The position numbers and the translations under genes are program-made. A DNA stretch of 29,517 nucleotides from assembly GCA_965644295.1 (NCBI GenBank), contig CBFFRP010000665.1, forward strand, positions 1 to 29,517. Reading direction: 5' to 3'. Below the pieces are notes generated by a model that did not search any database, was not told where the DNA came from, and saw only the letters and a list, made by a program, of their open reading frames with translations. This document shows, piece by piece, positions 9,518 through 19,557 of this stretch. Origin of the DNA: Paraphysomonas bandaiensis (lineage: Eukaryota; Chrysophyceae). How positions within the stretch are numbered: the stretch's first letter is position 1; the number at the start of each line of letters is the position of its first letter.

Positions 9518-10911
9518 CTCCCTCTCAATTCAAAGATGTACATTGATTTGTCAAACCACGAGTCATGACTGACGGATATGCAACCACCAAAACCTCATCA
9601 GTTGTACATTGAATCTTCACAACATCACGAGACATCACTGATGGGTAGAATTACAGCTTTTAATTGCTCTAACGGCAAAACTCAACACTCCCTCTCAATT
9701 CAAAGCTGTAGATAGACTCTTCATATCACGAGACATAACTGACGGATACGCAACCACCAAAAACCTCAGAGGACAAACCGGTGGACGTATGACTCCGACG
9801 TTTCAGCAAGCCTCACCATAGACAACACATCTGAATGATCTTCTGTCTCTGATAATTAGCACGTATGATTTCCTATCCTCGTCGCTGAGATCAATCACAC
9901 CACATCATTCAACTTCAACGCTAAGTCGCGAGCACCCTGGCTGTCAGGAAGAATGGAGTGGGTTCGTACAATCGAAGTCCCAGTTCGACCAACACCCCCC
10001 GAAGCCACACCAGTTCCTGCATGCCAGCAGACATAGCCTTGGTCTCTCTACAATTAGACATATTATGTTAGTTATTAGATACAGTCACTGTCATCACACA
10101 GATTGACAATCTCCTCATCATGGAGAAGGTTTACCTCACCCAGGGTGGACACACTAGTCAACACCCGTACGCTTACCACACAAGTCTCCGTAGACTCAGC
10201 AGGTACAGTCTCACAGACAAGATTCACGCTGATCTCACTAGACTTAGTATACACAGTATCACTAGGCAAAGTACGAAGGGACATTCTCTTCCCTGGAATC
10301 TCATCCGCCGTTTAGACTTATTGGGTGCACCACCCAAAGCCGGCGTGTAGATGAAGATGCACCCCTTTTTTTCATCACAAAAACGAGGTTTTTATAGTAC
10401 AGCCGTCTCACTAGATACAGCACCCGCACTTCTCTCTGGCAAAATACGAAGGGACATTCTCTTCCCTGGAATCTCATCCGCCGTATAGACTTATTGTGTG
10501 TTCCCCACGAAGCCGGCGTAGATGAAGACCCACCCCTCTTGTCGTCACAAGAACGAGGTTTTTAGTACAGCCGGCGGTTATACACGTCTATATCGATTAT
10601 ACGATGGCCGAACTCTGCAACAGCTCGAACCAGTGGGTCACTCTTGACAACAACCGCCCCAAGCTCATCGTCGATAGCACTCCATCTATCTCATGAGGAA
10701 CTACTCTCATCATAATATATAACACAATGGACACGACTCCTCATCACTCGCACCCCCATCAACACAATCAGACACATTACTGAATCACCGTGCTTACACT
10801 CTGCACATGGGTAGACATCATTCTGATAATGATATGGGGTCTCTCCAGAGGGTTCATACATCATCAATCCAGTCTACTTTTTCTGTCATGTTCGATTGAA
10901 AACCCCAATTT
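9518..10911 (-). mobile_element. Internally deleted copia derivative (gag-like start, RNase H tail, no RT or integrase)
   Basis: This internal segment lies between two minus-oriented LTRs (10912-11315 upstream, 9067-9517 downstream). On the minus strand it begins with a decayed copy of the gag-like leader (10738-10908). It passes through a partly open stretch near 10580-10680 (SAIDDELGAVVVKSDPLVRA) and a tandem duplication (10266-10404 and 10438-10574), then an ORF at 10284-10075 of unknown identity. It ends with the RNase H tail (about 9890-10045, ELVWLRGVLVELG) and the polypurine tract. Integrase and RT are missing and the total is only about 1.4 kb, so it is a non-autonomous derivative. 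Positions 9518-10180 are the inverted partner of 2507-3168. Confidence 0.65.
10266..10574. repeat. Two-copy tandem repeat of about 170 bp inside the deleted element
   Basis: GCAAAGTACGAAGGGACATT at 10266 and GCAAAATACGAAGGGACATT at 10439 each begin a segment that continues with TCTTCCCTGGAATCTCATCC, GCCGGCGT and ACGAGGTTTTT...AGTACAGCCG. Copies have diverged by substitutions and small indels, so the duplication is older than the inverted LTR arms. Confidence 0.85.
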
Positions 10912-11315
10912 TCATAAATAATACTGGTTTTATATCCTATATACTGTATGTTTCTACTGTACACAGCAGTATCACTCCTGCTTCTCTATCCAGTTTCATT
11001 CCAATGGTCACACTTCAGCAGTTGCTTCTAACTACCATCCGCTACCATGTCAAGTTATGACACAATTGGATGATTACTAAGATAACTGCACGTGTATTCA
11101 CTCATGAATCAAGTTAAGATAAGAGAAGATTATAATAAATATAATAAGCAATATATCACGCTATCTCTACTACCACTCATTTCTAGTACGATCTTACATC
11201 GTCATGATATCACTTCTCATAATACAGTTAACCACTACTGTATTCTCCAGTAACCGTCATAATTCCAATATCTTAGAATTACAGCTTTTAATTGCTCAAA
11301 CAGCAAAACTCAACA
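10912..11315 (-). mobile_element. Diverged copia LTR (about 404 bp)
   Basis: Aligns along its length with 9067-9517, from CATAAATAATACTGG to AAACTCAACA, with one block (about 35 bp) missing near the middle and scattered substitutions. Its left flank resembles the gag-like leader next to the 9067 LTR, so it acts as the 5' LTR of the deleted element 9518-10911. At 11315 it abuts a second, partial LTR. Confidence 0.8.
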
Positions 11316-11629
11316 GTTATGACACAATTGGATGATTTACTAAGTTAACTGGACGTGTATTCACTCATTAAGCTTATTATAAAATTATAATCAATATCTC
11401 TTCTCATCAATTTCATGTTATCTCTACGTCCAATCGTTTCTCGTATGATCTTACATATCGTCACTATCTTGTATGATCACTATATTGTATTCAGTGTCAT
11501 TACTACAGTAGCCATCATGTTGTTAGTTCTCATAATACTGTTAACCACTACTGTATTCTTCGACTAACGGTCATAATTCCAATGCCTTAGAATTACAGTT
11601 TTTAATCGCTCCAACAGCAGAACTCAACA
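11316..11629 (-). mobile_element. Partial, older copia LTR
   Basis: Starts inside the LTR sequence (GTTATGACACAATTGGATG) and runs, with many substitutions and an inserted block around 11450-11530, to the same AACTCAACA end. It is the most diverged of the four LTR copies here. Together with 10912-11315 it indicates nested or successive insertion downstream of the HECT gene end. Confidence 0.7.
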
Positions 11630-11847
11630 TAATACTGTCTGATAAACCGATGTTCATCAGATGTTATACATTAATGTGATTTTTTTAGAATAATTCTTTC
11701 TTGGAAGTACGTTCTGTGCAACAAAGTAAGGTTAAGGTTTACGTGTAGAGCAATTTTAACAAGTAAGAAGTACACTTTACTCTTACTGCCGCATTAATTA
11801 TCAACTAAAAGTCCTCTACAATCTACAATACCACTATTATACTATTT
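11630..11847. other. AT-rich intergenic spacer
   Basis: AT-rich sequence between the last LTR fragment and the stop codon of the HECT gene (11848-11850). I see no reading frame or repeat in it. It must hold the 3' UTR and poly(A) signal of the minus-strand ligase gene. Confidence 0.6.
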
Positions 11848-14800
11848 TTAAGGGCGGTCGAACCCAATACAACTGAACTGAAGTGCGTTCTTGATGGCCC
11901 GCTTCATCTGATATAAAAATATTAAATCAAAAAGTACTACATATATAGTGACGTACTTCATCCAGTGTTTTGTACTCTGGTAGATATAAATGTTTGTCAC
12001 ATGTTTGAGCCTCTGGGAGAGAGTTTACCGGGTCAAATGTACTCCTCAGTGCAAGTGGCTTCTTTGACTCCATGCGAGATATAGTCATCTGATGTTGTAC
12101 ATAAAACGATCGTGAGTTAGTCATAACTTTTACAAGCACTAAACTTTACCTCCTCGTTATCATCTCCCCCGAAACCCCCACTGGGAGGCACACTGTTCCC
12201 TGTCCAGAAGAGCAAAAGGTTTCTCAAGTCCAAGTCACTCAGACTGTGCTCAAGCAAATGCCAGAAAAGTTTTATCACTCGGTGATTAGCGTGATAACCA
12301 TTACTATAAAGCACATGAATACGAAGACTTTCTACATCAATGCAACTATCCCCTTTCAAAAACACCCAATATGCTTGCTACTGAGGATATTCAGTAGATA
12401 CTGAGGTATAACCCGCAATAAGCCGGTACGTATCTCCCTCAGACTCGCTTCCATGCCTTGAGAGAGACTTCGGGCTCGACAGTAGAGGTTCACGTACTTC
12501 GCCTTGTTACTAGAGTCAACTTTAACTTGAGCCCCATCCTTCACGAGCTCCACATCCTGAGTGAGAAGGGATTGCGTACATACATCCCACACAAGTCTAG
12601 TACCGACAAATGTAAGATCCATTGCTTGTAAGTCATCATCACTTAGGTCGTTGAGAATAACACCTAAACTGCGACACGTTGATTCGTCGCTACCACAGAG
12701 CTCCTGCCACGTGATTGCTCCACTATAGTCACCATCTCTTGCTTGCCCTTTTGATCTCATGACCTGTTGGTCAAGTAGGATTTTCCATATGTAATGCGGC
12801 ATGCCCACTCCTATGGGGCAGCAGTTCCGTATGTAATATCCAATCAGAACTCCCACACATCTAAACATCGAGATTGCCATCTTTTGTGCTTGCTTTCGCC
12901 TCATCCTACCTTTATTTTTGGCACTGCTGCCGTCCTGTTCTGCACGCTGAACTAAGGGGGGATGATCCGTCTTCTCCATAATCCTTGCCACTACATCTGG
13001 CAAGTCAACAGGAACAACACATTCTGGGTGACTGTCTCCAGACGAACGGAAAAGTGGGAAAACAGTGGACAGAGGTACACTGCTGAAATGACCCCTTTGT
13101 TTCTTCTTTTTGTTAAACGACTGTCCCTGTCCACATTCCTTGTACGATGTCTCAGTTAAGGGCTCCTGTTTGAGTATTTGTCTCTCCCCTTCCACCATAT
13201 CCGTCAGAGATGTGGATGTGATAGGAGCGGTGTTGAAGAATACTCGGCACATTTCAAGAAATTCCTTTACTGGACCCGGACCTACTCCTGCCTCTCCCTC
13301 ATAGAGAATGGATAAATTGACTGCATGAAGGTTCTTGCTGTTGTCGAGAAGGAGTTGCTGTAGAACCGACTCAGCCCACACAGGCGGATCTGTAAACCGA
13401 TTTAGGTGTATCTCAAAGTCCTGATAGCGTTGCTCGGTGCTTGAGGAGTCTTCTAGCATTGCATCGTCTACTCCAGACTCCATCATATTCACCACATAGT
13501 CCAAGCGCTGACAGTCATCCAGCACCCAGGGTACTCGTAGGAGAAATGGCAAGTGGGAAGATAGAAGACCTTCCTCCGCAACGTCGGAGGTACTGTCTAC
13601 GAGACAAGCAATTCCGTCCTTTCTGGACTTACACAAATCCACGAACAAACTTGGCGTGTGAGCGATATGAGTGCCACCAGCGATATAGCGTAGTGCCAAG
13701 TCTGGACCATTCCTGGCGAGGGCACGGCGAGACCGTTTGTACTCATCAGGGGAGCTTTCAGAGACACGCTCAGATGCAGCCCCCATCATTAGACCCCAGC
13801 CTGATTCATGTGCAGTATTTCCGCCCCTCATCTTGTTGTCCCTTCTACCAACTGTCCTGATGCGCATTCCACTGGGAATCACTTTTGTGCAGTCATCTGC
13901 GACCATCCACACATACATGCCTCGGAGAAGTGTCGCGAGACGCCCCCCATCGTCAACAGATGCCATAAGCAGTGACAACATCTGGTCTACCCCGTGCCAC
14001 ACTCCCATGATCTCATTGCACAGTACTCCTGCTACGTATCTCAACAGCGAAACATTCACCTTAGCAGTTTTGTTCTTCTCCGCAGCCCTTCCACCTGGGA
14101 TTAGTGGGAATTCTCCCGGATAAAGTACTCCACCCTCTTGCAGCACAGTAGAAACGGAAACTACTCCCACTGATCGACGATACACGGAATGGTTTTCGAT
14201 AGGTTGTGCACATTCGACAGCCGTTGATTCGGGGCTCGTAGAAGTAGAGGCTTTCCCAAGTTCATTCTTCATCGTAATGTCACTGCTCCTCCTTTTCTCA
14301 TTGTTACGTTTTTTCTTTCTTATCTTTTTCTGAGTACTTTTAGTCACTTTGTAAGTACTCCTCATTTCCATACATATTAAGCGATGGATAGCAGGGAGCC
14401 TTGGAACTAAGACACACAAAAGGAGTTCAAGTAGTGCATCAAACATCTCCTCCTCATAGTTGTCTAGCCCTATTCCCTTTGAGTCAACAACTTGCCCAGT
14501 GATCCCAAAGAGTAGTGAAAAACCAAGACTGCTAAGTCTCTCAAAAATTAGCGCTGCGACTGCCGGGTGACAGAGGCCTGGCAAAGGATCGCAAGACACA
14601 TCAACAATTACGAAGCTGTTGTAGTAAGAGGGAATCTTTTGCTTCAGGAACTCCTCTTGTCCCATCTATTCTGCCGTTTTCCCTTAGCTTGTTTCTCGCT
14701 GCCACAAGCAGGACTTATATTCTCGTGGCTGGGACAACACACATCTCTTGATAACTCGGCAGCTTCGGGAAATAATGCCTTTTGCCAGCGTGAAAAATTG

Positions 14801-16815
14801 CGGACATCCAGTGGGCTTTCCCCATTGCTTGAACTCATGCCCAAACTTTCTCGCATTTCTTTCTCTGCTTCCAGAAGTGACAAAGTCGTGAGTTCCTATC
14901 GCAACATCATGAGCTTCGAATACACCCCATGTATCATTCTGATACATGCCTGTATAATATGAGCCCACAATCTAATGTGCTTGTTCTTCACACTTGGATG
15001 CATCGCCAAAAGGCACCACATTACTGTATACAATGTTAGAGTGTCGTTTCAGCACAAGCGATAAAATATTTACTACTGCACATACATGCTCTAAGAGTTC
15101 TTGAGTTGCATGGATGGTTAAAAAAAGTTCTCCAATTATGGTCCTCGTTAAGCAAGGGCAATAGGTGGGAGTCCACAGTTTGACGTGGAGGTCGGATGCT
15201 TCGCCCGTATATCCTTGCCGCCTCCAGAGCAATCTGAGACAAAGGCAATGACAATGCTATAGCCACGAGAGTATAAACACTAAAGGAGAACCATTGCAAA
15301 GGGGATCATCTCATCTGATTCGGGGTCGAATCCAGGGTCGGTATAACCTCCGTCTTCATCGTCGTCGCCTCCTTCTTTGCTCTCCCCATTAGATCTCCTG
15401 CCTGTTGCAGCTCTCCTAGCAGGACCTTCTTCAGATACGTTGGATGTAATAATTCCCATTTCACTACTACTGGGGTTGTCGTTTGTAGACATGAACGAGC
15501 TAATTTCCCACTGCACAGATACAAAGTGCTGTGAACACGGCGAGAATACAAATAAGCAACTGGCGCACCGATGAGGTCTTGAAATCTCTTGAGAGCAACT
15601 CCAGTAGTGGAAACACTCCGTGTTGTCTAATCAAAACACACCATCCTTCCCTATAAAATACACCAAGTTCAAGTATTCAGATACAACATGCATAGCACGG
15701 AGTCTTACGAGTGTGTGAGTCCATAAGAAGGTAGCAGAGAAGACTCGACACCCATAGCGTTACTCAGTAGCATTAACACATTCTGACATCGCTCAATTCT
15801 TGCCGAGTCCCAATTCTCATCCAAAGGTATTTCATCTGGACCAACTGACAATCTACTGTCGTTTCCTTCAGAAGGGTCATGTGCCCAGTAGCTGTTATCC
15901 GAGCCTCCACAGGCACTGTCCTCATCTTCGTCAATATCAGACTCATCATCGCTCGCACTAGAGCTGCTGCTTCCACTGCTTGAGTCGTCGCTAGTACTAG
16001 AACCGTTGCTACCACTGCTTGTGTCAGTGCTTGCAATGGTTATTGACTTCGTATCATCATCGTTTTCAGTCATATGGTCGTTTACACTGGAACAATTTAT
16101 TAGATATCCGTATATCACATCATACATGCACCTTCAATATATAGGTTGGTGGTCACTACATTCACACGTACCCGAGTTGACTAAACATGCGACAGCGTCT
16201 CCTAATGCAATTAATTCGGCACGCCACCAGTTGTGCTTCAACGGCTTGTAGAGGACTGTCTCCGGCGTCGTCTAAACTTCGTAGAGAGTCCTCACAACGA
16301 GTTAAGAGCAAACGAACGACATCTATAAGCCCTCGTGTTGAGGCTAGGTGCAAGCAAGAGAGGGGGGCTTCAGCTGCTGCACGCCATTCGCTACCTCTTT
16401 CGCCATCTAGAAGTAGCAGCAGCAATGAAACAATTTCGCTCTCTTCGCAGCCAGAGCAGAGCATGTCATGGACTGCTCTGGGATACATGCTCGGGGTGAT
16501 GTGCTCTGCCAAAATCGCAAGTATTTCCGTGTTTTTCACAGATAATGCGATACTCCAAGGAGTCTCCCCAGAAGAAGAAGCAGTGGATACATCCGCCCCA
16601 TGCTCGAGGAGTGATTTCATGACAGCCGTCTCTTGAAGTTCGATCGCTCTCATGAGAAACGTAACGCCAGTGAGTGTCTGTATGGGCGTATTGATGTCTT
16701 CAGCAGACATATTCGGAATAACACTCAGACACCCATTTCGGTCCCCTGAAGTGGCGAGATGAGCGAGATGAGCCACTGCAGGAGGTAAGCTTGTGTTTCC
16801 AGCCGAGAGATCCAT
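11848..16815 (-). CDS. Ankyrin-repeat HECT-type E3 ubiquitin ligase (nine exons, frame lesions in exon 7)
   Basis: HECT E3 ligases take ubiquitin from an E2 onto a cysteine and pass it to substrates. Exons on the minus strand: 16172-16815, 15709-16086, 15569-15650, 15292-15510, 15086-15233, 14926-15023, 12150-14895, 11957-12088 and 11848-11907, about 1,500 residues. N-terminal ankyrin repeats (TGVTFLMRAIEL, LLEHGADV) are followed by a Ser/Asp/Glu-rich stretch, helical repeat-like segments, a basic KKIRKKKRNNEKRR patch and the HECT domain (ILYEGEAGVGPGPVKEF; FRCVGVLIGYYIRN). The catalytic cysteine is in LPEAQTCDKHLYLPEY at 11999-12001, and the protein ends IGFDRP. Lesions: a TGA and a one-base-shorter A run near 14637 compared with copy A, and a T run near 12350 that needs one more base to join SSKHIG to the KGDSCIDVES segment. 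With those two bases exon 7 is exactly in phase. These may be sequencing errors or true decay. The 30-nt intron 14896-14925 is unusually short and uncertain. Confidence 0.88.
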
Positions 16816-18005
16816 ACAGAGATACGGACACTCAGATATACGCAGATGATAAGATGATCGTGTGGGCAATGGGCCGTAGAGTGGTTGTGAACGGTTACGA
16901 GTGCATGTGTGATGTTGCAGATATGGACTCGTCGCTCTGTCTCTCTGCATGTCTGGCCGGGCTGCTCTGCATGTGTATGCGTGTACTGGGCTGCTGGGTA
17001 TGTATATGTGTGTCCTACACTGTATAGACATTCGACTGTACACCATACAGCGTCCTGTAGGAATATTCCTACATGTATACCTATACCAGGCATATGTATA
17101 TGGACCACATCGAGACATCTACACGTCTACGAAGACATGGACAACTCAGACTGCTGTATCTCGTGTATATACATATACATACGTAGTATAATACAACGTA
17201 TTCAAAGAACTGTACATATATATATACCAATACAGTATACAGTACATATACATATACAGAGTACTACGTACTGTATGCTGTGTATGGCTCTATGCAGTAT
17301 ATGTATACAGTACTCCGTATGCTATCTATGTCTATCTATATGTATGTATAAGTATATGGCTATATGCTGTATGCAGTATATGTAGGCAGTATATGTATGT
17401 ATATGTATGTATATGTATATGGCTATATGCTGTATGCAGTATATGTATGCAGCAGTATATGTATGTATATGTATATGGCTATATGCTGTATGCAGTATAT
17501 GTAGGCAGTATATGTATGTATATGTATGTATATGTATATGGCTATATGCTGTATGCAGTATATGTATGCAGCAGTATATGTATGTATATGTATATGGCTA
17601 TATGGCTATATGCTGTATGCAGTATATGTATGTATATGTATATGGCTATATGCTGTATGCAGTATATGTATGTATATGTATATGGCTATATGGCTATATG
17701 CTGTATGCAGTATATGTATGTATATGTATATGGCTATATGCTGTATGCAGTATATGTATGTATATGTATATGGCTATATGCTGTATGCAGTATATGTATG
17801 TATATGTATATGGCTATATGCTGTATGCAGTATATGTATGTATATGTATATGGCTATATGCTGTATGCAGTATATGTATGCAGTATATGTATGTATATGT
17901 ATGCAGCAGTATATGTATGTATATGTATATGGCTGGCATGCATATATTAACATCCACAGCTCCCTCTACCGATATACATATACACCATCCTACTCATAGC
18001 CAGGG
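16816..18005. promoter_or_regulatory. Divergent intergenic region between HECT ligase and RPC6 genes
   Basis: About 1.2 kb between two start codons pointing away from each other, so it must hold both promoters and 5' UTRs. The part next to the ligase ATG is of ordinary composition. The part next to RPC6 is TA-rich and dominated by the 40-bp minisatellite. I cannot point to a specific TATA box because TATA-like strings recur in every repeat unit. Confidence 0.6.
17345..17935. repeat. 40-bp minisatellite in divergent promoter region, copy B
   Basis: CTGTATGCAG recurs at 17701, 17741, 17781, 17821 and 17861, exactly 40 bp apart, with variant units before (GCAGCAG insertions, doubled GGCTATAT, TAGGCAG). 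Compared with copy A the interval between the two start codons is 120 bp longer (1,191 versus 1,071), that is about three extra units. The array ends about 70 bp before the RPC6 ATG. Confidence 0.96.
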
Positions 18006-19138
18006 ATGTCTCTGCAGGACCAGTTATTGCAGATCCTGCACAGCAGTGAAGATGGCGTGTCTGATAATGATCTGAAGCAGCAGTTTGGAGACAGCTACAG
18101 CAGCCTCGTGCCCATAATAAACGAGCTGCTTCGGACCAATCACATCCAGCTATTCCTTCAGGGGGGCGTTCTATTCTATCGGGCGATAGAAGAGGCCATT
18201 GCAGCTAAGCTAGAGGGACTGGGGTGAGCTAACGGGCCGCGTGTGTGTTGTATGGCTCATATGTATGTATGTGTATCACAGACCGGAGCAGATGCTGGTA
18301 TATCAGATATGTGAGAAGGCGGGTAACAGGTACTGATACAGAAGAGATGTTGATGATCTGTGTGATGTGCTTATGTGGGGTGCAGAGGTATATGGACGCG
18401 TGATATAAAAATTGCTACGAACTGCCCGCAGCACACTCTCACAAAGACACTGAAAATTCTTGAACAACGAAATCTCATCAAGTCGGTGCGGTCTGTGACA
18501 AGTAAATCAAAGAAACTGTACATGCTCTACGACACGGTGCCAGCTAAGGATATTACTGGTGGGCCTTGGTACACTGATCAGGTGACCGTATTTTGTTGTC
18601 GACAAGGCGATATGATTGATGATAATGACAGGAGTTCGATCATGAGTTTGTAGACGAACTGGCACGATTCATAGTACAATTTGTGAGTAGTGAGGGCATG
18701 GCAAGTGTCAGTGATATTAGTGCGAAAGTCAGAATTAGCGGTATATCTAAGGTAAATTCTGCTGTGCATGGTGTGCGAAGTTTTGACAGTTTTGTAGATC
18801 GAGTTGTCAGGGGACGAGATCGATCTCGTTCTTCAGACCTTGGTATTTGATGGCAAACTCGAAGAAGTAAAGCATGCAGTGGTGGCATTAACGGGTCAGG
18901 GCGGGAAAATGTACAAGGTATAATCCTATTGTCGGAATGATAAGTTTCATATTTTTTCTAGGTATCAGCACCTATACATCCACCCAACCACTATACAGCT
19001 GTACCATGTGGAGTATGTCCTGTGTATGAGCAGTGCCACGATGGTGGAGTGATTTCCCCACAGTCTTGTGTGTACATGTCACAGTGGTTGCAGATGTCGG
19101 CTGAGGAAGGTGTGTCGCCTATAGAAGACCTGTTTTAG
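18006..19138 (+). CDS. RPC6: DNA-directed RNA polymerase III subunit RPC6 (RPC34/POLR3F)
   Basis: Subunit of the RPC3-RPC6-RPC7 heterotrimer of Pol III, which helps TFIIIB recruitment and promoter opening for tRNA and 5S rRNA transcription. Exons 18006-18223, 18282-18329, 18386-18581, 18632-18751, 18798-18917 and 18962-19138 join in phase to 292 residues (human about 316). Introns are 44-58 bp with GT...AG ends. The N-terminal and second winged-helix regions are visible; VYQICEKAGNRGIWTRDIKI and the block ending DITGGPWYTDQ match the family closely. The C-terminus has PCGVCPVYEQCHDGGVISPQ then C, that is C-x2-C-x5-C-x10-C, the spacing of the conserved iron-sulfur cluster cysteines of this subunit. 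It ends EDLF-stop. A truncated duplicate lies at 7294. It is divergent from the HECT ligase gene. Confidence 0.96.
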
Positions 19139-19557
19139 TTAGTCGTGTCTTGTTAGTCGTAGTGTGGTCTTAGTTTGTGTAATAATGTTGTACTTATAGT
19201 CATTTCTTTTTCGAACTACTTAGGAGTGACTGTGTAGTCTTATCTTCAAATATTATGATATGTAGAGTTGCTCCTAGTTCCTATATCAACATCAAACATA
19301 CTACTCCACTTAATAGACCAGTCATACCAAAATTTACTCCTACTTGCTTACTCAATACTCAACCTAGCTCTTATTCAATGTTCAAACCTATAAATACTAT
19401 TTCTGTGCCTAGATAACTCGTGTTTCAACACTCCGATTAGTATGCATGTACACACTTATTATAGAATACTGCATGCTATAATAGGAAAATTGAAGCAGAT
19501 TAATGCTTTTTGTTACCAAAAAGGGTCAATGTCATACGATGGTCCTTTATCTTTGAG
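19139..19557. other. Spacer downstream of RPC6 with a weak short ORF
   Basis: AT-rich sequence. One open frame at 19255-19416 (53 residues, MICRVAPSSYINIKHTT..., Pro/Thr/Ser-rich) starts with ATG but has no recognisable motif. It could be an upstream exon of the gene that follows, or chance. Otherwise nothing is seen beyond the probable RPC6 3' UTR. Confidence 0.3.

Larger units (their letters stand above)
14225..18534. repeat. Segmental duplication, copy B (source locus)
   Basis: Matches 3633-7824. This copy is embedded in complete genes on both sides (HECT C-terminus to the left, RPC6 exons 3-6 to the right), so it is the ancestral locus and 3633-7824 is the derived copy. The boundaries fall inside coding exons (HECT exon 7 and RPC6 exon 3), with no element or repeat at the edges in this copy. 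Confidence 0.95.

Noticed and set aside
14972-15232. 86-residue minus-strand ORF with CLTRTIIGELFLTIHATQEL, first considered as ligase coding sequence
   Set aside because: A different frame of the same DNA joins in phase with both neighbouring exons through good splice sites (GTATGT donor, CTAAC branch, TATACAG acceptor) and gives a continuous helical sequence, so this frame is probably a shadow.
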